A DNA stretch of 64,000 bases from Roseomonas sp. GTDB lineage: Bacteria; Pseudomonadota; Alphaproteobacteria; Acetobacterales; Acetobacteraceae. The translations under genes and the position numbers were made by a program. Of this stretch, positions 7,797 to 16,977 are shown in pieces. Under the pieces are notes generated by a model. That model saw only the letters and a list, made by a program, of their open reading frames with translations, was not told the origin of the DNA and searched no databases. Position 1 is the stretch's first letter. Each line of letters starts with the position of its first letter. The DNA lies in contig JADCER010000016.1 in the NCBI GenBank assembly GCA_020249925.1, forward strand, positions 62,001 through 126,000. Reading direction: 5' to 3'.

Positions 7797-9083
7797 CTAA
7801 TTGTCATCGCACTTGGCCGGCGCTGGTTTCGCCCTGAAGCCGCGCCCGGCCATCACCGCATCCTCCCCAAAGCGCGCGCGCAAGGCCTCCATCGCCTTCC
7901 AGCGCGCGGCCCGGCGGGGAGCCTCCGGATCCGCCAGATCGCCGCGATCCGCCTGATCCGCCGGCGCCAAGGGCTGGGCACCAATGCCAATCAGCCGGAA
8001 CGCCGTGCCATCGGCTTCCTTCTGCAAAAGCGGCCGGGCAGCGGCGAAAATCACCTCCGGCAATAGGCTTGGCTCGGCGAGGCGCTGAGACCGGGTGCGC
8101 AGCGCGAAATCGGCCGTCTTCAGCTTCAGCACCACGCCACCGGCGGCCAGCCCCTTGTCCTTGAGCCGTCGCGCGAGTTTTTCGCATAGCCGCCAAAGCG
8201 GTGCCTCCAGCGCGGCCAGCGCCGCGATGTCGGTCTCAAAGGTGGTCTCGGCGCTGATGCTTTTGGTCTCCCGCGCCGGGTTGACCGGGCGGTCATCCTC
8301 GCCCCGCGCACGCGCCACCAGCGCCGGACCATCCGCGCCGAAGCGCGCCAAGGCAGCGCGCGCATCGAGTGCCGCCAATTGCCCAAGGCGCACAAAGCCG
8401 GCCGCCGAAAGGCGCTTCGCCATGGCCGGCCCCACGCCTGGCAGCACCGCGACCGATTGGGGGGCTAACCAGGCGGCGGCTTCCTCTGCCCCGATCACGG
8501 CAAAACCCCGCGGCTTGTCGCGTTCGGCGGCGAGTTTCGCCATCAGCCGATTGGCCGCGAGGCCGACCGATACCGTCACCCCCACCTCACGCTCCACCGC
8601 TTGGGCGAAGCGCGCCAGCACTGCGGCGGGGGGCGCATTGTGCAAAGCCTCGGTGCCGCGCAGATCAAGCACTGCCTCATCTATGGAGAGCGGCTGCACG
8701 AGTGGCGTGAGCGCTTCCATCATGGCGCGGATGCGCGCCCCTTCGCGGGCGTATTTCGCCATATCGGGCTTGATCACCACCGCATCGGGGCAGGCAGCGC
8801 GCGCCTTGAACATGGGCATCGCACTCCGCACACCCGATAGCCGCGCGATGTAGCAACAGGCCGCGACCACGCCGCGCGTACCGCCGCCGACAATCACCGG
8901 GCGGGTCGCCAATTCCGGCCGGTCGCGCTTTTCCACGCTGGCATAGAAGGCATCGCAATCAATATGCGCGACGGTCAGGCGGAACAGGTCCGGGTGGGCC
9001 ACCACGCGGCGTGACCCGCAAGATGGGCAGCGCGTAAAATCCTCGGCCGCGTGATGGAAGCAATCGCGGCAAAGTGCCGGCAT
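7797..9083 (-). CDS. dinB: DNA polymerase IV (DinB) with N-terminal zinc ribbon
   Basis: A 428-residue Y-family polymerase for translesion synthesis. The core begins at about residue 37 with VAHIDCDAFYASVEKRD, and the second catalytic carboxylate pair lies in LSIDEAVLDLRG. Little-finger sequences follow. Before the core sits a four-cysteine extension (C5-x2-C8 and C19-x2-C22), probably a zinc ribbon, a form known among alphaproteobacterial DinB proteins. It lies 3 bases after the small membrane-protein gene, in one transcription unit with the ROK kinase. No GTTC-N7-GTTC SOS box was seen upstream, so control by LexA is not evident. Confidence 0.93.
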   Translation of the reverse strand: MPALCRDCFHHAAEDFTRCPSCGSRRVVAHPDLFRLTVAHIDCDAFYASVEKRDRPELATRPVIVGGGTRGVVAACCYIARLSGVRSAMPMFKARAACPDAVVIKPDMAKYAREGARIRAMMEALTPLVQPLSIDEAVLDLRGTEALHNAPPAAVLARFAQAVEREVGVTVSVGLAANRLMAKLAAERDKPRGFAVIGAEEAAAWLAPQSVAVLPGVGPAMAKRLSAAGFVRLGQLAALDARAALARFGADGPALVARARGEDDRPVNPARETKSISAETTFETDIAALAALEAPLWRLCEKLARRLKDKGLAAGGVVLKLKTADFALRTRSQRLAEPSLLPEVIFAAARPLLQKEADGTAFRLIGIGAQPLAPADQADRGDLADPEAPRRAARWKAMEALRARFGEDAVMAGRGFRAKPAPAKCDDN

Positions 9084-9086
9084 GGT

Positions 9087-9476
9087 CTAGCGCCTGAGCC
9101 AAGGCATGGCAGCAAAACAGGCGAGCAGCACGGCATAGATTGCACCCTCGAAGCTCGCGAAATGCGCCAGCCATTGCTCAGGCGAAAGGCCGCGCATCGC
9201 CCGCGTCATGGCGATTTCAGCGCCGATCAACAGCGTGAGCCCTGCCAAACCCATCAGCATGCGCCCGCCGGATTTGGGCGGGATGCCAAAACGCCGCGCG
9301 ATCAGCGGCGCGAAATGGAAAATGGCAGCGAACATGGGGATGGCCTCAAGCGCACTCGCCACCGCCACACCAAGGCGCGGCGCCAGTAGCAATTCCCGTG
9401 TCGCGCCCAAGATGAAGCCAACCACATACAGCAGGAGAAAATAGACCGCACCAGCTTTGAAGGCGCGCGCGATCAT
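9087..9476 (-). CDS. Small integral membrane protein, unknown function
   Basis: A 129-residue, strongly hydrophobic protein with about four predicted membrane helices (AVYFLLLYVVGFILG; VASALEAIPMFAAIFHF; MGLAGLTLLIGAEIAM; AIYAVLLACFAAMPW). No catalytic motif is visible. ATG at 9476 was chosen because it overlaps the ROK stop codon as ATGA, indicating translational coupling. It lies between a sugar kinase and dinB, and its role cannot be inferred. Confidence 0.75.
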   Translation of the reverse strand: MIARAFKAGAVYFLLLYVVGFILGATRELLLAPRLGVAVASALEAIPMFAAIFHFAPLIARRFGIPPKSGGRMLMGLAGLTLLIGAEIAMTRAMRGLSPEQWLAHFASFEGAIYAVLLACFAAMPWLRR

Positions 9477-10363
9477 GGCGCATCCCAAAGCCGCGCGGCG
9501 CCAAAAACGCCCGAGGAATCGCCATGCTTCGCCTGCACCACCGGCGTGCGCGCCACATCGCCAAAGCCATGCCGCGCCATCAGCCCCGGCACATCGCGAT
9601 AGAGATGCGCCATATTGGACAGGCCGCCCCCCAGCACAATCACATCCGGATCAAGGATATTGGCAATCATCGCCAGGGCCCGCGCCAGCCTATCTGCATG
9701 GCGTGCCAAGGCCGCTTGCGCGCGCTGATCGCCCGCTGCCGCCCGAGCCGGCAAGCCAGAGGCATCGCGCGCGCCTGGTCCATCGCAATCCGCGGCCAAG
9801 GCAGGGCCGGACAGGAAGGTTTCCAGACAGCCATGCTGGCCGCACCAGCAGCGCGGTCCTGGAAATTCCTCAGGCCGCATCCAAGGCAAGGGCACATGGC
9901 CCCATTCGCCGCCCGTGCCATTCGGCCCATCCAGAATTCGCCCGCCCGAGACAATGCCGGCACCGGTCCCCGTGCCGATGATCACCGCGAATACCGTGTT
10001 GTAACCCGCGCCGGCGCCATCCGCGGCTTCACTCATCGCCAGGCAATTCGCGTCATTGCTGATGCGCACCGCGCGCCCAAGCAAGGCTTCCAAATCCTGC
10101 TTCAAGGCGCGGCCATTGAGCGCCTGGGAATTGGCATTGCGCACCAGGCCAGTCACGGGGCTGAGGCTGCCTGGAATGCCGATGCCAATGCTGCCCTGCT
10201 GCCCAAGCTTGGCTTCGGCATCGCGCACCAGGCCGGCGATGGTCGCCAAAACCTCCTCATATGCCGCGGGGCTTGCCTGGCGTTCGCGCAGCCTCACGGC
10301 ACCATCATCGCCAAGGGCCACGATTTCTGTCTTGGTGCCGCCCAGATCAATGCCGAGTTTCAT
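9473..10363 (-). CDS. ROK-family sugar kinase (fructokinase / N-acetylhexosamine kinase type)
   Basis: A 296-residue ROK protein without the DNA-binding domain of ROK repressors, so a kinase. It has the phosphate loop DLGGTKTE (residues 6-13), the catalytic aspartate region ISNDANCLA, GTGTGAGIV, and the ROK zinc site CWCGQHGCLE. It phosphorylates a hexose using ATP; fructose, mannose or GlcNAc are the likely choices and the sequence does not decide. Start MKLGIDLGG at 10363 fits the family; the frame runs on upstream to 10423 without good signals. It is the first gene of a coupled unit with the membrane protein and dinB. Confidence 0.88.
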   Translation of the reverse strand: MKLGIDLGGTKTEIVALGDDGAVRLRERQASPAAYEEVLATIAGLVRDAEAKLGQQGSIGIGIPGSLSPVTGLVRNANSQALNGRALKQDLEALLGRAVRISNDANCLAMSEAADGAGAGYNTVFAVIIGTGTGAGIVSGGRILDGPNGTGGEWGHVPLPWMRPEEFPGPRCWCGQHGCLETFLSGPALAADCDGPGARDASGLPARAAAGDQRAQAALARHADRLARALAMIANILDPDVIVLGGGLSNMAHLYRDVPGLMARHGFGDVARTPVVQAKHGDSSGVFGAARLWDAP

Positions 10364-10443
10364 GCTAATAGTCTTGGTCAAGGCAAGGCAGCGCCGCAAG
10401 CCTGAACTGGCGGCCAAACGCAAGCCATGGTGGAAGAGAACGC

Positions 10444-10683
10444 ATGAGTGAGACGATTCTGGATGTGAAGGGCCTGACCTGCCCCCTGCCGGTGCTGAAG
10501 GCGAATAAGGCCTTGCGCGGCATGGCGGGCGGGGCGCGGCTGACGGTACTGGCGACTGACCCGGCCTCGGTTGCGGATTTCAACGCCTTTTGCCGGGAAA
10601 CCGGCCATGCGCTGCTGGCCTTGTCCGAAGATCAGGGCAGCTATCGCTTCGTCATCCGCAAGCGGGATGACACGCCGGCATGA
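10444..10683 (+). CDS. TusA-family sulfur carrier protein
   Basis: A 79-residue protein with the TusA core: DVKGLTCPLPVLKANKAL, where Cys13 in the CPxP motif carries the persulfide, followed by a beta-alpha-beta fold. TusA-like proteins pass sulfur to tRNA thiolation, molybdenum cofactor or sulfur oxidation systems. No dsr, tus or moa genes lie nearby, so the pathway is open. Its last codons overlap the start of the deacetylase gene by 4 bases, so the two are made together. Confidence 0.88.
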   Translation: MSETILDVKGLTCPLPVLKANKALRGMAGGARLTVLATDPASVADFNAFCRETGHALLALSEDQGSYRFVIRKRDDTPA

Positions 10684-11609
10684 GCGTACTGATCCTGACC
10701 CATGCCGCCTGTGTGGCGCATGATCCGGGGCCGCATCACCCGGAATGCCCGGATCGCTGGCGTGCCGTAACCCGCGCCCTGGAGGCGGAAGCCTTCAGCA
10801 CCCTGCTCCGCGCTGAAGCACCGCGCGCAACGCATGAACAAATCCTCCGCGTGCATCCGGAAGCCTATCTGCAAGCGATACTGGATTCGGCCCCTGCCGA
10901 GGGTGACCGCGTGGCCTTGGATGCCGATACCATCCTGTCCCATGGCAGTATCGAAGCTGCCTTGCGGAGTGCCGGCGCGGCAGTCGCGGCAGTTGATGCC
11001 GTCTGCACCGGGCCGATCCGCCACGCTTTTTGCGCCACGCGCCCGCCTGGCCATCACGCTGAACCGGCCCGCCCCATGGGGTTTTGCGTCTTCGCCAATG
11101 CCGCGATTGCCGCGCGCCATGCCCAGGCCGTGCATGGCCTGAAGCGCGTGGCGGTTGCGGATTTCGATGTGCATCACGGCAATGGCACGCAAGCCTGTTT
11201 TGAGGCTGACGCATCGCTGATGCTCGCGTCATCCCATCAATGGCCGCTTTATCCCGGCACCGGTGCACCGACAGAACGGGGGGTGGGCAATATCTTCAAC
11301 GCCACCTTGCCGCCGGGGGCCGATGGCGCGGCGTTTCGCGCCGTATGGGAAAGGCTTCTGCTGCCCGCCTTAGATGCTTTCGCGCCCGAATTGCTGATCA
11401 TCTCGGCTGGGTTTGACGCGCATGTGGCGGACCCGCTGGCGCAGTTGCGGCTGACGGAGGCGGATTTCACCTGGATCACGGAAGAACTCTGCGCCTTGGC
11501 CGCGCGCCATGCCGAAGGGCGTGTCGTTTCAGTGCTGGAAGGCGGCTATGATCTTGCTGCCCTTGGCGCTTCAGTGGCCGCGCATGTTCGCGCGCTGATG
11601 CTCAATTAA
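10680..11609 (+). CDS. Histone-deacetylase-family (class II, AcuC/APAH-like) hydrolase
   Basis: A 309-residue zinc amidohydrolase. The N-terminus HPECPDRWRAV, the active-site RPPGHHAEPA, the zinc ligands in VADFDVHHGNGTQ, ISAGFDAHVADPL and the end LEGGYDL are all in the usual order. Family members remove acetyl groups from lysines, polyamines or small molecules in the cytoplasm; the bacterial substrate is not predictable here. It is translationally coupled to tusA (ATGA overlap). Confidence 0.92.
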   Translation: MSVLILTHAACVAHDPGPHHPECPDRWRAVTRALEAEAFSTLLRAEAPRATHEQILRVHPEAYLQAILDSAPAEGDRVALDADTILSHGSIEAALRSAGAAVAAVDAVCTGPIRHAFCATRPPGHHAEPARPMGFCVFANAAIAARHAQAVHGLKRVAVADFDVHHGNGTQACFEADASLMLASSHQWPLYPGTGAPTERGVGNIFNATLPPGADGAAFRAVWERLLLPALDAFAPELLIISAGFDAHVADPLAQLRLTEADFTWITEELCALAARHAEGRVVSVLEGGYDLAALGASVAAHVRALMLN

Positions 11610-11669
11610 CCCTTGCAGAGCCCCGCTGAGCGCCCCCAAATTCCACATTACATAACAAAGAGGTCCGCC

Positions 11670-12638
11670 ATGCGCCGTCGTCATCTTCTCGCAGCCCTGC
11701 CCGCCGCGGCTTTAGCGCCGCGCCTTGCCGTCGCGCAGGATTGGCCGCCCGGCCCGGTGCGCGCCATTGTGCCCTTCGCCCCTGGTTCCGCCACCGATAC
11801 GGTCGCGCGCGTATTCACCGAGAAAATGCGCGACACGCTCGGCCAGAATGTGGTCGTGGAAAACCGCGCCGGCGCCAATGGGCTGATCGGGGCCGAGGCC
11901 GTGGCCCGCGCCACGCCCGATGGCCTGACCGTGCTGATCGGCACCAATTCCACCAACGCCGCCGCCGGGGCGCTGTTTAAGCGCGTGCCCTTTGATGTGG
12001 ACACTGCCTTCATCCCGGTCTCGACCCTTGGCTCCGTGCCCCTGCTGGTCGCTGTACGCGCCGAATCGCGCTGGCAGAACCTGGGCGAGCTGCTGGCCGA
12101 GGCGAAAACCAAGCCCGAGGGCATCACCTATGCGTCAGCGTCTTCGTCTCAGCAGGTTTCGACCGAGCTGATGGCGCATATGGCGGGGGTGAAGATGCTC
12201 CGCGTGCCCTATCGCTCCTCGCCTTTGGCGGTGCAGGATTTGCTGGCGGGGCGCGTTGATCTTTTCGTGGCGGATCAATTGGTTATCCTGCCGCAGGCGC
12301 GCGAAGGGAAGCTGCGCATCCTTGGCATTACCTCGCCCCAGCGTTCCGCCATGCTGCCGGAAATTCCAACCGTGGCCGAAGCGGGCAACCTGCCGGGCTA
12401 TCAGATCACCGCCTGGTTCGGGCTTTTCGTGCCCGCCGGCACGCCGGCCATTGCGGTTTCCCGCCTGAATGCCGCCGTGCGCCGTGCCGGGGAACAGGCT
12501 GATTTGCGCGAAAGACTGTCTTCGGGCTTCGGCATGGTGGTTTCCACCTCCACCCCGGAGGAGGCTGCCGCCTTCGTCAAATCCGAGACCCAGCGCTGGA
12601 CCTCGGCCATTCGTACCGCGGGCATCGAACCGGAATAG
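11670..12638 (+). CDS. Bug/TctC-family periplasmic binding protein
   Basis: A 322-residue exported protein with a twin-arginine-like leader (MRRRHLLAALPAAALA, cleavage after AVAQ). The mature part begins DWPPGPVRAIVPFAPGS and contains NRAGANGLIGAEAVA and VEAGNLPGYQ-like segments typical of the Bug family. These proteins bind carboxylates for tripartite tricarboxylate transporters or for signalling. No TctA or TctB permease gene lies next to it, so it is an orphan receptor, as is common in this family. ATG at 11670 is preceded by GAGG; the frame runs further upstream to 11613 but would spoil the leader. Confidence 0.9.
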   Translation: MRRRHLLAALPAAALAPRLAVAQDWPPGPVRAIVPFAPGSATDTVARVFTEKMRDTLGQNVVVENRAGANGLIGAEAVARATPDGLTVLIGTNSTNAAAGALFKRVPFDVDTAFIPVSTLGSVPLLVAVRAESRWQNLGELLAEAKTKPEGITYASASSSQQVSTELMAHMAGVKMLRVPYRSSPLAVQDLLAGRVDLFVADQLVILPQAREGKLRILGITSPQRSAMLPEIPTVAEAGNLPGYQITAWFGLFVPAGTPAIAVSRLNAAVRRAGEQADLRERLSSGFGMVVSTSTPEEAAAFVKSETQRWTSAIRTAGIEPE

Positions 12639-12671
12639 ACTTTTCCAAATCAGTCAGGCTAGGCTGACAGT

Positions 12672-12932
12672 ATGGCACGTACACCAAATGAGACGGCGGG
12701 GCCGCCGCCATCCGATATCGCCGCCCTTTCCTTCGAGCAAGCGCTCGCGGAGCTTGAGGGTATTGTGCGGGAATTGGAAAGCGGCAAGGGCGCCTTGGAA
12801 GCCTCGGTCACCGCCTATCAGCGCGGTGCGGCGCTGAAGCGCCATTGTGAGGCGAAGCTCGCGGAAGCGGAGCAGAAAATCCAGGCCATTGTGGACGGCC
12901 CGGCCGGGCCTTCCTTGCGAGACGTGGAATAG
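12672..12932 (+). CDS. xseB: Exodeoxyribonuclease VII small subunit
   Basis: An 86-residue protein with the XseB helical hairpin: LSFEQALAELEGIVRELESG, then GALEASVTAYQRGAALKRHCEAKL. XseB helices coat the XseA catalytic subunit of exonuclease VII, which degrades single-stranded DNA. It is the first gene of xseB-ispA-dxs, an order conserved in many proteobacteria; ispA begins 8 bases after its stop. xseA is not in the window. Confidence 0.95.
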   Translation: MARTPNETAGPPPSDIAALSFEQALAELEGIVRELESGKGALEASVTAYQRGAALKRHCEAKLAEAEQKIQAIVDGPAGPSLRDVE

Positions 12933-12940
12933 CGCGCCGC

Positions 12941-13858
12941 ATGTCCGCCGCTGCACCCGATTCCGCCAAGGCCCTTGCTACCGCCATGGCGGCGGCGGCT
13001 GCCGAAATTGATCGCGCGCTTGATGCGCTAATCCCACCGCCGGAAGGCGATGAGGCACGGCTGTTTGAAGCCATGCGCTATGCCAGCATGGGTGGCGGGA
13101 AAAGGCTGCGCGGTTTTCTGGTGCTGGAAGGGGCGGCACAATTCGGCGTCGCACGCGAAGCGGCACTGCGCGTGGCGGCAGCGATTGAAATGCTGCATGC
13201 CTATTCGTTGGTGCATGATGATCTGCCCTGCATGGATGATGATGATCTGCGCCGCGGCAAACCCACCGTGCATCGCGCCTTTGATGAAGCCACTGCCGTA
13301 TTGGCGGGTGATGCGCTGCAAACCCAGGCTTTTCTGGTGTTGAGCGAGCCCGATACGCATGCCGACCCTGCCGTCCGTGCGGAGCTTTGCCGTGCCTTGG
13401 CGCGCGCGGCCGGGGCGCGCGGCATGTGCGGCGGGCAGATGCTGGATATGCTGGCGGAAGAAGCCGGCCGGCCCTTGGAAGAAGCGGAAATCGGCCGGCT
13501 GCAATTGCTGAAGACCGGCAAGCTGATTGAATTTTCCGCCGAAGCCGGCGCCATTCTTGGCAAGGCGCCCATTCAGCTGCGCCACGCGCTTTCCGCCTAT
13601 GGCCGCGATCTGGGCGCTGCCTTTCAGATTGCCGATGATGTGCTGGATGCGACCGCATCGGCCGAGGAAACCGGCAAGCGCACCGGCAAGGATGCCGATG
13701 CGGGCAAGGCCACTCTTGTTGGGCTTTTGGGGCTGGAACGCGCCAGGCTGCAAGCGGAACGGCTTGCTGCCCAGGCGCAGGATCATCTGGATGCTTTCGG
13801 GGAAGCGGCGGCGCATTTGCGCGCGCTTGCGGATTATACCATCGCGCGGAGAAGCTGA
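12941..13858 (+). CDS. ispA: Geranyl/farnesyl diphosphate synthase
   Basis: A 305-residue trans-prenyltransferase. The first aspartate-rich motif reads DDLPCMDDDDLRRGKPT and the second DDVLDATA; GGGKRLRGFLVLE near the start binds the diphosphate of isopentenyl diphosphate. It condenses IPP with DMAPP and GPP to give FPP for quinones, hopanoids and undecaprenyl phosphate. The stop is directly followed by the dxs ATG, and this pairing with dxs supports the ispA assignment over longer-chain synthases. Confidence 0.95.
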   Translation: MSAAAPDSAKALATAMAAAAAEIDRALDALIPPPEGDEARLFEAMRYASMGGGKRLRGFLVLEGAAQFGVAREAALRVAAAIEMLHAYSLVHDDLPCMDDDDLRRGKPTVHRAFDEATAVLAGDALQTQAFLVLSEPDTHADPAVRAELCRALARAAGARGMCGGQMLDMLAEEAGRPLEEAEIGRLQLLKTGKLIEFSAEAGAILGKAPIQLRHALSAYGRDLGAAFQIADDVLDATASAEETGKRTGKDADAGKATLVGLLGLERARLQAERLAAQAQDHLDAFGEAAAHLRALADYTIARRS

Positions 13859-15778
13859 ATGAACCGTCCTGTCACACCGCTGCTCGATCGCGTTTCGATC
13901 CCAAGCGATTTGCGGAACTTCTCCGGCGATCAATTGAAACGCCTGGCCGAGGAATTGCGCGCCGAGACGATTGATGCCGTGTCCGTCACCGGCGGGCATC
14001 TTGGCGCATCACTTGGCGTGGTTGAATTGACCGTTGCGGTGCATGCGATTTTCGACACACCATATGACCGGCTGATCTGGGATGTCGGGCATCAGGCCTA
14101 TCCGCACAAGATTTTGACCGGGCGGCGCGACCGTATCCGCACGCTGCGTCAGGGTGGCGGGCTTTCCGGCTTCACGAAACGGAGTGAGAGCGAATACGAC
14201 CCCTTCGGCGCGGCGCATTCCTCCACCAGCATTTCCGCCGGGCTTGGCATGGCGATTGGCAGCCAATTGCAGGGCAAGGAACGCAATGTCATCGCCGTGA
14301 TCGGCGATGGGTCCATGAGTGCCGGCATGGCTTATGAAGCCATGAACAATGCCGGCGCATCCAAGGCCAATCTGATTGTCATCCTGAACGATAATGACAT
14401 GTCCATCGCACCCCCCGTGGGCGCGATGAGTGCCTATTTGTCCAAGCTGATTTCATCGCGCCCCTTCCTTTCCTTGCGCGATATGATGGCGCGGCTGGCC
14501 AGGCGCTTTCCCGCACCTTTGGAACGCGCGGCACGGCGCGCCGATGAATATGCGCGCGGGCTGCTGACGGGCGGCACATTGTTTGAGGAATTGGGCTTCT
14601 ATTATGTGGGGCCAGTGGATGGGCATGATCTTGATCATTTGCTGCCCATCCTGCGCAATCTGCGTGATCGGGATCAGCAAGGCCCGATCCTGCTGCATGT
14701 GGTAACGCAAAAGGGCAAGGGATATGCGCCGGCGGAATCCTCGCCTGACAAATATCACGGCGTGGTCAAGTTCAATGTCGTCACCGGCGAACAGGCCAAG
14801 GCGCCGCCCGGCCCGCCTTCCTTCACCAAGGTCTTCGCCAATGCGCTGATCGCGGAAGCGGAAGCCGATGAACGCATTGTTGCCATCAATGCCGCCATGC
14901 CTTCCGGCACCGGGCTTGATGCCTTCGCCAAGAAATTCCCGCGCCGGAGTTTTGATGTCGGCATTGCGGAACAGCATGCGGTGACGTTTGCGGCGGGGCT
15001 TGCGACCGAAGGGCTCAAGCCCTTTTGTGCGATCTATTCAACCTTTTTGCAGCGCGCCTATGACCAGATCATGCATGATGTGGCGCTGCAATCCCTGCCC
15101 GTGCGCTTCGGCATGGACCGCGCCGGGCTGGTGGGTGCGGATGGCGCAACCCATGCAGGGTCTTTCGATATCGCCTATCTCGGCTGTCTGCCCAATATGG
15201 TGCTGATGGCCGCCGCCGATGAGGTGGAGCTGATGCATATGGTCGCGACCTCTGCCGCGATTGATGATCGGCCTTCCGCGTTTCGCTATCCGCGCGGTGA
15301 GGGGTTTGGCCTTGAATTGCCAAAGCGCGGTTCGGTGCTGGAACTCGGCAAGGGGCGTGTGCTGCGTGAAGGCACTGCGATTGCAATCCTATCCTATGGG
15401 GCGCGCTTGCAGGAATGCCTGAAGGCAGCTGATGAATTGGCAACGCATGGGCTTTCCTGCACGGTCGCCGATGCGCGCTTCGCCAAGCCCTTGGATACCG
15501 CTTTAGTGGAACGGCTGGCGCGGGAGCATGAGGTGCTGATCACAATTGAAGAAGGCTCCATGCTCGGCTTCAGCGGCATTGTCATGCATCATCTGGCGAC
15601 GCGCGGGCTGATGGATCGTGGGCTGAAAATCCGCCCCATGTGCTTGCCGGATGTCTTCATTGATCACGACGCGCCGCGCAAGCAATATGATCAGGCCGGG
15701 CTGAATGCGCCGCAGATTGTGGCGACGGCGCTTGCCGCTTTGGGCAAGGCAGAGATGCACTTGCCCGCGCGGGCGTAA
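13859..15778 (+). CDS. dxs: 1-deoxy-D-xylulose-5-phosphate synthase
   Basis: A 639-residue ThDP enzyme, full length for Dxs. Visible are [14 protein letters not shown], the ThDP/Mg site [18 protein letters not shown], the transketolase-like middle domain ([27 protein letters not shown]) and the C-terminal domain ([12 protein letters not shown]). It condenses pyruvate and glyceraldehyde 3-phosphate in the first step of the MEP isoprenoid pathway. Its ATG abuts the ispA stop, so isoprenoid entry and chain elongation are expressed together. Confidence 0.97.
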   Translation: MNRPVTPLLDRVSIPSDLRNFSGDQLKRLAEELRAETIDAVSVTGGHLGASLGVVELTVAVHAIFDTPYDRLIWDVGHQAYPHKILTGRRDRIRTLRQGGGLSGFTKRSESEYDPFGAAHSSTSISAGLGMAIGSQLQGKERNVIAVIGDGSMSAGMAYEAMNNAGASKANLIVILNDNDMSIAPPVGAMSAYLSKLISSRPFLSLRDMMARLARRFPAPLERAARRADEYARGLLTGGTLFEELGFYYVGPVDGHDLDHLLPILRNLRDRDQQGPILLHVVTQKGKGYAPAESSPDKYHGVVKFNVVTGEQAKAPPGPPSFTKVFANALIAEAEADERIVAINAAMPSGTGLDAFAKKFPRRSFDVGIAEQHAVTFAAGLATEGLKPFCAIYSTFLQRAYDQIMHDVALQSLPVRFGMDRAGLVGADGATHAGSFDIAYLGCLPNMVLMAAADEVELMHMVATSAAIDDRPSAFRYPRGEGFGLELPKRGSVLELGKGRVLREGTAIAILSYGARLQECLKAADELATHGLSCTVADARFAKPLDTALVERLAREHEVLITIEEGSMLGFSGIVMHHLATRGLMDRGLKIRPMCLPDVFIDHDAPRKQYDQAGLNAPQIVATALAALGKAEMHLPARA

Positions 15779-15793
15779 CCCCTTCGCCCGCGC

Positions 15794-16858
15794 CTACTCC
15801 GCCGCCTGCCTAATGGGGTCAGCGAAGCGTGGTGCCACCTGTTCCATGAAAAGGCGGATGGAGTTGTTGGTGACCTCGGCGCTCATCGGTCCCAAGCGGA
15901 AGGAACAGATCACGCCGCCAACGCCAGTCGCTTCAATCTCCGCCATACGGGCCGCAACCGTGGCCGGCGTGCCGCAGATCAGCGCGTGTTCGGGATTGGT
16001 GCGCGCGGGCGGCGCGGTTTCCTTTTTCATGATCACGCCCTGTTCAGCGTAGATTTTCTCGCGCATGGCCTTGCGCTGCGCCTGCATCGCCTCAAAGGCA
16101 GGGATCGCGATGCGGCGCGCTTCGTCATCCGTCTCCGCCACCACCACATTGCGCCAGACCCAGCTTTCCGCAAAGCAATGCGCGATATGCGCCGCATCAA
16201 ACCCGGCTTCGGCGAGTGCGGCGCGATAGGCCGCGAGGCGCTTTTGCGTCACTTCCAGCGATTGCACATTCATCAGGAAGGGCAGGCCACGCCGCGCCAG
16301 ATGCAGCGCGCCATCTTCGCTGGATGCAGCGCGGATGACATAAGGATGTGGCTTGGTGAAGGGTACCGGGCGCAGCCTTGGCACATTCAATTCCCAGAAC
16401 CGGCCCTTGTGCTGAAAACCATCCGGGCTGGTCCAGGCTTTCAGCATAATGCCCTCAGCTTCCTCATAGCGTTCCAGCGCTTCCTCTGCCGGAATGCCAT
16501 AGCCCTGGTATTCATAGACATTATAGGCCGTGCCGCGCCCAAGCCCGACAATCACGCGCCCGCCGGAGAGATTATCCAAAAGCGACATTTGTTCCGCGAG
16601 CCGCATCGGGTGATGCAGCGATACCTGCGCCACCGCGAAACCAACTTTTATGCGCTTGGTGGCTGACAGCACGGCAGCGGCGAAAGTCACCGGGTCCACA
16701 TAGGCGCAATTGCCATCGAAATGATGTTCGGCAAGCCAGAGCACTTCCACCCCAAGCTCATCACAGAGCTTCGCTTCCGCGATGCTTTCCGCGATCACGC
16801 GCTGATCGCTGGATGGCTCGCGGCTTTCGGGAAAAAGGAAATTGCTGAAGCGCAGCAT
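15794..16858 (-). CDS. LLM-class flavin-dependent oxidoreductase
   Basis: A 354-residue bacterial luciferase-like monooxygenase. Family marks include WLAEHHFDGNCAYVDPV near residue 40, KRIKVGFAVAQVSLHHP, DNLSGGRVIVGLGRG and the C-terminal GTPATVAARMAEIEATG. Such enzymes use reduced FMN and oxygen on varied organic substrates; which one cannot be told. ATG at 16858 has GGAGG five bases upstream, so it was preferred over 16870. It converges on dxs and stands apart from the Bug gene on the other strand. Confidence 0.9.
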   Translation of the reverse strand: MLRFSNFLFPESREPSSDQRVIAESIAEAKLCDELGVEVLWLAEHHFDGNCAYVDPVTFAAAVLSATKRIKVGFAVAQVSLHHPMRLAEQMSLLDNLSGGRVIVGLGRGTAYNVYEYQGYGIPAEEALERYEEAEGIMLKAWTSPDGFQHKGRFWELNVPRLRPVPFTKPHPYVIRAASSEDGALHLARRGLPFLMNVQSLEVTQKRLAAYRAALAEAGFDAAHIAHCFAESWVWRNVVVAETDDEARRIAIPAFEAMQAQRKAMREKIYAEQGVIMKKETAPPARTNPEHALICGTPATVAARMAEIEATGVGGVICSFRLGPMSAEVTNNSIRLFMEQVAPRFADPIRQAAE

Positions 16859-16977
16859 GGTGGCCTCCACAGCGGTAATGGGCGAAGGTTAGATCAAGCC
16901 CAGCAATGCGCAAGTTTTTTCCTTGCCCAGTGCCCGTGGGCCGCGCTGTAATTCGCCTGAACCAGGGGGGCTTTGGC

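Noticed and set aside
9084..10443. SOS box for dinB
   Set aside because: No GTTC-N7-GTTC was found in the short gap before dinB or in the gap before the ROK gene.
12941..13858. Longer-chain prenyl synthase (octaprenyl or decaprenyl)
   Set aside because: Position between xseB and dxs, length of 305 and the CMDDDDLRRGKPT motif fit FPP synthase; longer-chain enzymes have a different residue pattern before the first motif and other neighbours.
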